Assembly (NCBI RefSeq): GCF_003254275.1
Contig: NZ_QKZK01000021.1
Coordinates: 4,483-59,516, forward strand
From: Breznakibacter xylanolyticus
GTDB lineage: Bacteria; Bacteroidota; Bacteroidia; Bacteroidales; Marinilabiliaceae
Length of the DNA stretch: 55,034 nt
Direction of reading: 5' to 3'
Part shown: piece by piece, positions 33,267 to 40,765 of the stretch
Layout: each line of letters starts with the position of its first letter
How positions within the stretch are numbered: the stretch's first letter is position 1
Position numbers and translations under genes: made by a program
The notes under the pieces: model-generated
What the model was told of the DNA's origin: nothing
The model's database searches: none
The model's input: only the letters and a program-made list of their open reading frames with translations

Positions 33267-34561
33267 TCGATTTCTTTACATTGCTGAGGTTTCAGGGATA
33301 TCCGGTGAAACGGGCATTTGATGTTTGGGAGGAAATTAGTGCGGTGGATGATCTTTTTGAATGGCAATTAATGCGTCGGGATGAATTGGTGATGCACTTG
33401 TTTGAGCAAAATGCGAGTTATCGAAATCTAGCTCAAGGATACAACGGGCAGTGGGATAAATTGCCTGTGTTGACTAAAGAGATTATTAAGCAGAGCCAAT
33501 TGACAGAAGCCATGTCTCATGGGAAGCGTCATAAAATATTCTATGGTAGTACTTCAGGTTCAAGCGGTCGTCCCTTTGTTTTTGAAAAAGACGGTCTCAC
33601 CCATTGTTTAACCTGGCTTTTAGTAAAGGATCGTTATGCTCGAATGGGGGTGGGTTTGAATGATTGTCAAGCACGTTTTTATGGCGCTCCGCTTTCGTTG
33701 ATGGGGCGTTGGTATGAGAGAACGAAGGATTATGTGGGACACCGTTTCCGTTTTCCTGTTTTGGATTTATCTGATGCGGCATTGCGTAAGTGGTTGGACA
33801 TCTTTAAAGGTCATCAATTTAAATATATATATGGCTATTCTTATCCTTTGATTGTGTTTGCGCGTTTTCTGCATCAGCAAGGAATCGTGCTTGCTGATAT
33901 TTCTCCTTCTCTCAATGCTTGTATTCTAACCGCCGAAATGTGCAGTCCTGATGAAAGAGTTTTAATAGAGAGAGCCTTGGGAGTTTCTGTTGCCAATGAG
34001 TATGGTACTTCTGAGTTGGGGATTGTCGGTTTTTCGTCGGATTATGAATGGATGTTGAGTGACGAATTGCTATATACAGAGGTTGTTGATGATGATGGTG
34101 TGGTTTTACAGAATGGGGAACTTGGGAATATTGTATGTACGTCTCTTTTTAACCGCGGTACTCCGTTTATTCGTTATCAGACAGGGGATTTTGGCGCGAT
34201 TGTTCAAAAAAATGGCAGGCGTTATCTAACCGGATTAATGGGGCGTCGGGAAGATTTAGCGGTTTTGCCTTCCGGTCGTTTGGCACCTGGTGATACCGTT
34301 TTTTATTATGTGTTTAAGGATTTTGCGACCCGATTTGACGTTATTCAAGAATATAAAGTGATTCAAAAGCGCAAGGACTTGTTTGAAATTCAGTATGTTG
34401 GGGGGCGGGATTTGAACGGTCGAGAACTGAGAGCATTGGAGCAATTCTGTAGTGTTTCATTGGAGCGTGGATTAACGTTGGTTCCTGTTCGTATGCAAGT
34501 ATTGGATCGAACCCGAATGGGTAAGTTTCGCCGTTTTATATCTGAAGTTAAGTTTGTTTAG
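33263..34561 (+). CDS. PaaK/CapK-like adenylate-forming enzyme
   Basis: The 432-residue protein resembles phenylacetate-CoA ligase and CapK proteins of capsule loci. The ATP-binding P-loop is YGSTSGSSGRPFVF, followed by FKYIYGYSYPL, the A5-like NEYGTSELGIVGF, and FIRYQTGDFGAI plus a GRREDLAVLPSGR segment that positions the ribose. The final domain is short but present. Such enzymes activate a carboxylate as acyl-AMP and may transfer it to CoA or a sugar. The role in polysaccharide loci is not established; attachment of a non-sugar carboxylic acid is the usual guess. It overlaps the polymerase gene (ATGA). Confidence 0.82.
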   Translation: MIDFFTLLRFQGYPVKRAFDVWEEISAVDDLFEWQLMRRDELVMHLFEQNASYRNLAQGYNGQWDKLPVLTKEIIKQSQLTEAMSHGKRHKIFYGSTSGSSGRPFVFEKDGLTHCLTWLLVKDRYARMGVGLNDCQARFYGAPLSLMGRWYERTKDYVGHRFRFPVLDLSDAALRKWLDIFKGHQFKYIYGYSYPLIVFARFLHQQGIVLADISPSLNACILTAEMCSPDERVLIERALGVSVANEYGTSELGIVGFSSDYEWMLSDELLYTEVVDDDGVVLQNGELGNIVCTSLFNRGTPFIRYQTGDFGAIVQKNGRRYLTGLMGRREDLAVLPSGRLAPGDTVFYYVFKDFATRFDVIQEYKVIQKRKDLFEIQYVGGRDLNGRELRALEQFCSVSLERGLTLVPVRMQVLDRTRMGKFRRFISEVKFV

Positions 34562-34974
34562 TCCTTAGCGGGTATTGGTGAGTGTTTTGTTGATTGACTG
34601 CGATCAAAGACATGTATTGGATGTTGGTAGAATATTGGTGCTGTTATGTTAGTTTGTGGTTTTTATTAATCAATCTGTGCAGCTATTTATAACGTTAATC
34701 CTCATCTAGATTGTAAATGATGCGGGTGGATATGAGTTTTTTATTTGTTAGCAATGTTATGCGATTTGATAATGTTATAAGTGTCACTTCGTGATTATTT
34801 GGTTTTATGAGTTTAGTCTGATAATTAATTGCATGCACAAATGTTTACATTGTTAATTCGGTGAGTTGTGTGGGATTATTGTGTGAATGTGCTTTTAGAA
34901 AATGTGTTGATGCATGATTTATCGTAGTCATAGTCATGTGTCTTGATATTCATGCTTTGTTTGATTATTTGAAA
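34562..34974. other. Gene-free AT-rich gap inside the polysaccharide locus
   Basis: This 413-bp stretch of T-rich sequence has no credible ORF, no strong terminator and no well-spaced promoter; TTAGTTTG near 34650 is a weak -7 look-alike. It separates the glycosyltransferase/polymerase block from the GT2, initiation and export block, so a second promoter could lie here. Confidence 0.5.
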
Positions 34975-36003
34975 ATGAATCCATTTGTTTCAATAATTAT
35001 TCCTGTTCGAAATGAGTCTGCGCACATGCGAGAGACGTTAGATGCTGTGTTGGCGCAAGATTACCCAAGCCATTTGATGGAGGTGATTGTAGCAGATGGA
35101 CTTTCGTCTGATGGTACTGGGTTGATATTGAGGGGTTATTCGCTTCATGATTCTCGAATAAAGGTGATTGAAAATCCTCAACAAACGGTGTCTTATGGGT
35201 TGAATGCTGCCATTCGGATTGCACACGGGGATGTAATTATTCGAATGGATTCGCATTCGGTGTATCCACCGCATTATGTATCTACCTTGGTGAAGGCGAT
35301 GGAGACTTATCAATGCGATAATGTGGGGTGTTTAATTGAAACGGTTCCAGCCTCACAACAGCCTGCTTGTCGTGCTATTGCTACGGCATTGTCTCATCCT
35401 TTTGGAGTTGGAAATTCATGGTTTCGAATTGGAGCTGAGCAAGTAAGAGAAGTGGATACAGTCCCGTTTGGTTGCTTCAGGCGGGAGGTTTTTCGTCAAA
35501 TTGGTTTGTTTGATGTGGAATTAGTTAGAAATCAGGATGATGAATTTAATGCACGCATGCGTCTGCATGGAATGAAAATTCTTTTAATTCCGTCAATGAA
35601 AGTTCAATATGTAGCCCGGAATTCATTTCATAAGTTATTTGAGATGTATTTTCAATATGGCTTGTTTAAGCCGCTTGTTAGCATGAAGTTACGGCGTGTG
35701 GCTTCGTTGAGGCAGTTGATGCCTCTGGGGCTGGTTTTGTCTGTGATTCTTTTAATCGTGTTGTCTTTGGTTTGGCCTTTTTTGTTATGGGGGGTATTGG
35801 GCGGAGTTAGTTTTTATTTGATTGTGAGTGTGTTGGTTTCTTTTGTTGCATTGAGAAGTCAAAAACGGTTGAATGAAATTCTTTATTTAGTCTGGTCTTT
35901 TTTGATTTTGCATGGGGGGTACGGCTTGGGGTATTTAAAGGGAATTGTATTGCTGCCTTTTCGCGCCGTGTTACAACGAACTGCTAAACATGTCAATCAT
36001 TAA
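34975..36003 (+). CDS. Glycosyltransferase family 2, membrane-associated (ExoA-like)
   Basis: From ATG 34975 the product has 342 residues. The GT-A domain opens FVSIIIPVRNESAHMRETLDAV, with VIVADGLSSDGT, VIIRMDSHSVYPPHYV (D-x-H in place of DxD) and FDVELVRNQDDEFNARM (QDDEF catalytic base region). The C-terminal quarter carries about three hydrophobic segments. This plan matches ExoA-type GT2 of succinoglycan synthesis, which add the second sugar to the lipid-linked primer. The gene lies 11 bp before the initiating transferase, which supports a role early in assembly. The frame is open 13 codons upstream, but similarity starts at MNPFVSI. Confidence 0.88.
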   Translation: MNPFVSIIIPVRNESAHMRETLDAVLAQDYPSHLMEVIVADGLSSDGTGLILRGYSLHDSRIKVIENPQQTVSYGLNAAIRIAHGDVIIRMDSHSVYPPHYVSTLVKAMETYQCDNVGCLIETVPASQQPACRAIATALSHPFGVGNSWFRIGAEQVREVDTVPFGCFRREVFRQIGLFDVELVRNQDDEFNARMRLHGMKILLIPSMKVQYVARNSFHKLFEMYFQYGLFKPLVSMKLRRVASLRQLMPLGLVLSVILLIVLSLVWPFLLWGVLGGVSFYLIVSVLVSFVALRSQKRLNEILYLVWSFLILHGGYGLGYLKGIVLLPFRAVLQRTAKHVNH

Positions 36004-36014
36004 AATGAATTGCC

Positions 36015-36611
36015 GTGATTCTGAAACGTTTGTTTGATTTGTTGATGAGCACCTTCCTTCTCCTGTTTCTGAGTCCTTTTTTCCTGTTAATTGGAATATT
36101 GGTTTGGATGGATGATGGGTTTCCTGTTTTTTTTGTTCAAAAAAGAGTGGGACGATTTCGAATGCTTTTTAATCTTTATAAATTCAGGACGATGCATGTG
36201 CGGGAAGGAGCCGGGGATGGCTCTTTTGATGCTGGTAGCTCGCATCGAGTGACGAAAGTTGGACGTTGGTTACGTAAGAGTAAATTGGATGAACTGCCCC
36301 AATTGTTTAATGTTTGGCTGGGAGACATGTCATTTGTTGGTCCACGTCCGGAGGTCGAAAAATGGGTCTTAGTCTATCCTGCAATGTGGGATAGCGTTTT
36401 GACGATTATGCCAGGGATTACCGATAATGCTTCTATTTTGTTTCGTAACGAAGAACAGATGTTGGCCGAGGCTGATGACCCCGAGCGATTATATGCAGAT
36501 GTGGTATTGCCGCAAAAACTTCGTCTCTATCAGCAATATGTTGATGATCATAGTTTTATTGTTGATATAGGTATATTGTTTCGAACGGTTTGGAGGGTGT
36601 TGTGTTCTTAG
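36015..36611 (+). CDS. Initiating sugar phosphate transferase (PglC/WcaJ C-terminal type)
   Basis: The 198-residue monotopic phosphoglycosyltransferase has one N-terminal re-entrant helix (residues about 5-33, LFDLLMSTFLLLFLSPFFLL). Then comes the core: VFFVQKRVGRFRMLFNLYKF, RTMHV, RKSKLDELPQLFNVWLGDMS (the catalytic Asp-Glu pair in LDELPQL), FVGPRPEVEKW and a C-terminal PGITDNASI. It puts a sugar phosphate from UDP-sugar on undecaprenyl phosphate. The PglC group uses UDP-diNAcBac or related sugars, which fits the DegT and WbpM-like genes that follow. The start is GTG at 36015; no in-frame ATG precedes the family motif. Confidence 0.93.
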   Translation: MILKRLFDLLMSTFLLLFLSPFFLLIGILVWMDDGFPVFFVQKRVGRFRMLFNLYKFRTMHVREGAGDGSFDAGSSHRVTKVGRWLRKSKLDELPQLFNVWLGDMSFVGPRPEVEKWVLVYPAMWDSVLTIMPGITDNASILFRNEEQMLAEADDPERLYADVVLPQKLRLYQQYVDDHSFIVDIGILFRTVWRVLCS

Positions 36612-36648
36612 CATTGGATGATTAATGTGGTAACCTTAATTTAATTAT

Positions 36649-37815
36649 ATGATAAAAATTCCATTTTCAAAAGTTACCTGTGACGGTAATGAATTAAATT
36701 ATGTGACTGATGTTTTAAAAAGTGGTTGGTTGACAACTGCGTCAAAAGCGTTGGCTCTGGAACAGCGTTTTGTTGATTATACCGGTGCAAAATATGCTTG
36801 CGCCATGAATAGTTGTACCGCTGCGTTGCATTTGGGACTTGAAGCCATGGGTGTCCGCGAAGGTGATAAAGTGTTTGTGCCTGCGATGACATTTACTGCA
36901 ACGGCTGAGGTTGTACGGTATCTCAATGCTGATCCTGTTTTCTTGGATGTTGAATATGGTACCAATTTGATTACGCCTGCGATTTTACAGGATGCGATTA
37001 AGCGATATCCTGAAGTGAGATATCTCATTGTGGTACATTTTGGGGGACATCCGGCAGAAATGGTCAATGCTTCGCAGACGGGAATTGCTGATATTTGTAA
37101 GGAGCATGGGATAAGGGTTTTAGAGGATGCTGCTCATGCTTTTCCTGCTTCCATTAATGGACATCGAATAGGGGGAATTGGTGACGTGACTTGTTTTAGT
37201 TTTTATGCTAACAAAACTATTACGACCGGTGAAGGAGGGATGCTCACGACTAATGATGAAGAGATTTTTAGACGTGTCAAAATCATGAGATTGCATGGGA
37301 TAAATCGCGATGTTTGGGATCGTTTTACCTCTGATAAACCGTCATGGGAATATGATGTGGTGGCTCCGGGCTTTAAATATAATATGCCCGATTTGAACGC
37401 GGCTATCGGGCTCGCTCAAATGGAACGAGCTGAGATGTTTCGTGCTGATCGACAGCGAATCGCGGAGTATTATTATAAGGAGTTGGCTGATTTGCCTTGT
37501 TTGGAGTTGCCCGGTTGTAAAGTCCCTCACGAGGATCACGCATGGCATCTATTTCCTGTTGTTCTCAATCGGTTGTCTCCATTGAGTCGCAATCGCGTGG
37601 TGGAAATGCTATCTGAGAGGGGAATCGGGACTTCTGTGCACTATAAACCGATTTATAGGATGTCCTATTATCGCGACTTAATAGGGGCAGATGAGCGTTT
37701 GTTTCCCAATTGTGAAAAAACGTGGCAGGGGACTTTTTCGTTGCCCATTTATCCACTCCTTAGTGTTGATGAATTAGATTATATCGTCAATTCAATTTGG
37801 GAGATTTTGGTTTAG
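36649..37815 (+). CDS. DegT/DnrJ/EryC1 aminotransferase (PglE/PseC-type)
   Basis: The 388-residue PLP enzyme has KIPFSKVTCDGNELNYV start, SGWLTTASKALALEQRF, NSCTAALHLGLEA, VPAMTFTATAEVV, VLEDAAHAFPA, FSFYANKTITTGEGGML with the Schiff-base Lys189, NMPDLNAAIGLAQ and SVHYKPIYRM. Motifs and length match the PglE/PseC/WbpE branch that aminates UDP-4-keto-6-deoxy-GlcNAc at C4. With the WbpM-like dehydratase that follows and the PglC-type transferase before it, the first sugar on the lipid is probably a 4-amino-4,6-dideoxy-N-acetylhexosamine or its acetylated form. No dedicated PglD acetyltransferase gene stands beside it, but other hexapeptide proteins lie upstream. Confidence 0.9.
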   Translation: MIKIPFSKVTCDGNELNYVTDVLKSGWLTTASKALALEQRFVDYTGAKYACAMNSCTAALHLGLEAMGVREGDKVFVPAMTFTATAEVVRYLNADPVFLDVEYGTNLITPAILQDAIKRYPEVRYLIVVHFGGHPAEMVNASQTGIADICKEHGIRVLEDAAHAFPASINGHRIGGIGDVTCFSFYANKTITTGEGGMLTTNDEEIFRRVKIMRLHGINRDVWDRFTSDKPSWEYDVVAPGFKYNMPDLNAAIGLAQMERAEMFRADRQRIAEYYYKELADLPCLELPGCKVPHEDHAWHLFPVVLNRLSPLSRNRVVEMLSERGIGTSVHYKPIYRMSYYRDLIGADERLFPNCEKTWQGTFSLPIYPLLSVDELDYIVNSIWEILV

Positions 37816-37938
37816 GATTCGCATTTTGAAACAGGGTAATTGAACCATCAAATCGTGGTGTTGGTCACATTTCATCGTTCAATGATTGTTTTATCCTGAC
37901 ATTTATGATGATGAAATTGAATATTTAAACTTGACGCT

Positions 37939-39843
37939 ATGAAGTCGTTGTTGATGCATCTTTTCAATGGTCGAATCATGTCTCCGTGGTGGATACTGGC
38001 CATTGATTTGTTGTTGACTGCCAACGCTTTTTTACTGGCCTATACGCTGCGGTTGAACGTTGCCCTTGCTGATTATTCGGTATGGCAAATGATGAGGGCA
38101 GGGGGATGGATTATTGTGGTTTATTTGTTTGCATTCCTTCTGGTTGGTTCCTTTCGTGGGGTGATTCGCTTGACCAATTATATTGAATTGAAGCGCTTGT
38201 TGTTGGCTTCAATTTTAGCTTTGAGTGTTTTGATGGGAATGGAGGCCGCCACGCTCTTGTTTGATTTCGAATGGGTAGATGTTTCCCGGTTGGTGTTGTT
38301 GATGCATTTTTTTCTTACGATTACCTTTTGTTTTGGTTTTCGGATGTTAGTGCGGGAGACTTATGCTTTTTTAACCCATAAACGAGGATCGGTGCGCACT
38401 CTTATCTATGGTACCGGAGATTTGGGAATTATTACCTTAGAAGCTATCACTGGTGATAGCGCTAATCAATATCATGTTGTCGGATTTGTCGATGACGATC
38501 CTTCCCGATGGAATGTTACTTTTCAGTCACTCCCGGTGTATAGTTGGGAACGTGCAATTGAGCTTAATCGAATAAAGCATGTTGAGGTTATTATTCTGAC
38601 CCAACCCAATTTATCTGTTCAGCGAAAGCAGGAGATTTCTGAAACCTGTATGAAATTGGACTGGAAGTTAAAGGTGATGCCAACGGTTGGAAATTGGGTA
38701 AATGGAATTTCAAATCGCAATCAAATCAGGGACATTCGAATAGAAGACCTCTTGGGGCGTGACGAAATTCATCTCAATCAACGGCGTATTACTGCCGGAT
38801 TGGAGGGAAAAACCATTTTGGTGACAGGCGCCGCTGGTTCTATTGGGTCTGAAATCGTCAGGCAATTGTTGCGTTTTCCCGTGCGTAATGTCCTGCTGTT
38901 GGATGTGGCTGAGTCCGGGTTGTATAATCTTCAGCAAGAGCTTTTATTGAGTTATTCGGATGCCCCTTTTGAGATTGTGATCGCAGATGTGACCAATTTG
39001 CCTCGGTTGAGGAGTGTTTTTGAGAGATATCGGCCTCAACTGGTGTTTAATGCGGCTGCTTATAAACACGTTCCGTTAATGGAATCATTTCCTTACGAGG
39101 CCATTCGAGTGAATATTGGAGGAGCTAAAAATTTGGCGGATTTATCGGTTGAGTTTAAGGTTGAAAAGTTTGTGATGATTTCAACGGATAAAGCGGTGAA
39201 TCCGACCAATGTGATGGGGGCTTCCAAGCGAATTTGCGAAATGTATATTCAGGCTCTCTCGCAGCGACATGATATGATGACGACGCGTTTTATTACCACG
39301 CGTTTTGGTAATGTATTGGGATCAAATGGTTCGGTGGTGCCGTTGTTTAAACGTCAGATTGATCAAGGAGGGCCGTTGACTGTTACGCACCCTGAGATTA
39401 CCAGATATTTTATGACGATACCGGAGGCGTGTCAATTGGTGTTAGAGGCCGGATTTATGGGGAAGGGGGGAGAGATTTTTGTTTTCGATATGGGTGAGCC
39501 CGTGAAGATTGATGATTTGGCAAAGTCGATGATTCGTTTGGCTGGCTTAAAGATAGGTGAGGATATTTCAATAAAATATACAGGACTCCGTCCCGGAGAA
39601 AAATTATATGAAGAGTTGTTGGCATCAAAAGAAACAACTCTGCCGACTCATCATCAAAAAATAATGATTGGCAAAGTACGGCCGCAAGAATATAGTCAAA
39701 CCAATAAGTCGGTAGCGGCGTTGTTGGCTGCTATACAATATGAATCCGGTGAACTGTTGGTGGCTCGGATGAAGGGGTTGGTGCCGGAGTATGTTCCGCT
39801 AAATAGTCAATATTCCACTTTGGATTCTGTTACAAATAATTGA
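37939..39843 (+). CDS. WbpM/PglF-type UDP-GlcNAc 4,6-dehydratase, membrane-anchored
   Basis: The 634-residue protein has four N-terminal transmembrane segments (about 18-38, 55-72, 86-108, 117-137), a first Rossmann-like domain (LIYGTGDLGI at 155-164, VVGFVDDDP) and a catalytic SDR domain. The latter starts with the NAD motif VTGAAGSIGSEI (295-306) and continues with NAAAYKHVPLMES, ISTDKAVNPTNVMGASKR (the Tyr of the usual YxxxK site is replaced by Met, as in WbpM/FlaA1) and RFGNVLGSNGSV. The C-terminal LRPGEKLYEELL is also typical. It makes UDP-4-keto-6-deoxy-GlcNAc, the substrate of the preceding aminotransferase. Length and layout equal PglF and WbpM. Confidence 0.94.
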   Translation: MKSLLMHLFNGRIMSPWWILAIDLLLTANAFLLAYTLRLNVALADYSVWQMMRAGGWIIVVYLFAFLLVGSFRGVIRLTNYIELKRLLLASILALSVLMGMEAATLLFDFEWVDVSRLVLLMHFFLTITFCFGFRMLVRETYAFLTHKRGSVRTLIYGTGDLGIITLEAITGDSANQYHVVGFVDDDPSRWNVTFQSLPVYSWERAIELNRIKHVEVIILTQPNLSVQRKQEISETCMKLDWKLKVMPTVGNWVNGISNRNQIRDIRIEDLLGRDEIHLNQRRITAGLEGKTILVTGAAGSIGSEIVRQLLRFPVRNVLLLDVAESGLYNLQQELLLSYSDAPFEIVIADVTNLPRLRSVFERYRPQLVFNAAAYKHVPLMESFPYEAIRVNIGGAKNLADLSVEFKVEKFVMISTDKAVNPTNVMGASKRICEMYIQALSQRHDMMTTRFITTRFGNVLGSNGSVVPLFKRQIDQGGPLTVTHPEITRYFMTIPEACQLVLEAGFMGKGGEIFVFDMGEPVKIDDLAKSMIRLAGLKIGEDISIKYTGLRPGEKLYEELLASKETTLPTHHQKIMIGKVRPQEYSQTNKSVAALLAAIQYESGELLVARMKGLVPEYVPLNSQYSTLDSVTNN

Positions 39844-39911
39844 TGGTTAGGATTGACCACTGATGATCGTGTCAGCCATTTTAGTCAGTAGAAATAAAAA
39901 AAATAAAAAAT

Positions 39912-40700
39912 ATGAAGGTGCAGAAAGTGATAGGAGTCATCGTATTGGTGTCGTTGATGCTGGTGGGATGCGTGCCGCTTAGGCAATCGATTTATTTGCA
40001 AGGCAATATTTCCAAAGAATTATCGCGCATTAATGGATCGTTCAATACTGATAAGACCGATTATCTTGTTCGTCCCAATGATGTGTTGTATATCACGGTG
40101 AATAGTTTAGATGATCGAACGTCTGCTTTTTTGAATAGTAGCTCCGGGTATACTCAATTGCCTGAAACCCCGATGTCTACCAGTTTGCTTGGTTACCGGG
40201 TGAATTTGGATGGCTCCATCGATTATCCGTTTATCGGTAAAATTTACGTAGCAGGTTTAACGTTACCTGAGATCCGCGACAAAGTGGGCTTAGCGGTGAA
40301 TAAGTACTTAGAACAAAGTAGTGTGATTGTGAAGCTGTTAAATGATAATATTACTGTGGTTGGGGAAGTCAATTCACCGGGGCGTTTTTTGTTGGCTGGT
40401 GAGGAACTCAATTTGGTTGAAGCATTGAGCTTGGCCGGGGATGTGAATGATTTTGCCAATCGAAAGCGTGTTCGGTTGATACGTAAAGAAGGGGATGTTC
40501 AACAAATGATTGTTATAAATATGTTGGATGAAAAGGTGATGTTTTCGCCCTATTTTTATATGAAGCCAGGGGATATTTTATATGTTGAACCGCGACGGTT
40601 AAAATCTTGGTCGCTTTCGTCAATTTCGTTAGGCTTTGGATTGACGGTGGTCAATTCGGTTATAATGATTTTTACATTGGTAACGGTATTACAGGACTAG
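39912..40700 (+). CDS. wza: Polysaccharide export lipoprotein (Wza-like)
   Basis: The 262-residue protein begins with a lipoprotein signal (LMLVGC, lipid Cys20). The Poly_export domain has YLVRPNDVLYITVNSLDD (about 56-73), then a conserved LDGSIDYPFIGKIYVAGLTL and SLBB-like segments VVGEVNSPGRFLLAGEELNLVEAL and MKPGDILYVEPRR. A C-terminal hydrophobic helix (about 238-258) would form the outer-membrane pore as in Wza. Bacteroidota members are shorter than E. coli Wza (about 260-290 vs 379), as here. An A-rich leader precedes the ATG. The Wzc-like gene follows 65 bp downstream of its stop. Confidence 0.92.
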   Translation: MKVQKVIGVIVLVSLMLVGCVPLRQSIYLQGNISKELSRINGSFNTDKTDYLVRPNDVLYITVNSLDDRTSAFLNSSSGYTQLPETPMSTSLLGYRVNLDGSIDYPFIGKIYVAGLTLPEIRDKVGLAVNKYLEQSSVIVKLLNDNITVVGEVNSPGRFLLAGEELNLVEALSLAGDVNDFANRKRVRLIRKEGDVQQMIVINMLDEKVMFSPYFYMKPGDILYVEPRRLKSWSLSSISLGFGLTVVNSVIMIFTLVTVLQD

Positions 40701-40765
40701 TTTTCATGCGATTACTTATCGTGTGTGTCGTTGAAGGGGAATGTTGGATTGTTAAAATTTTATTT

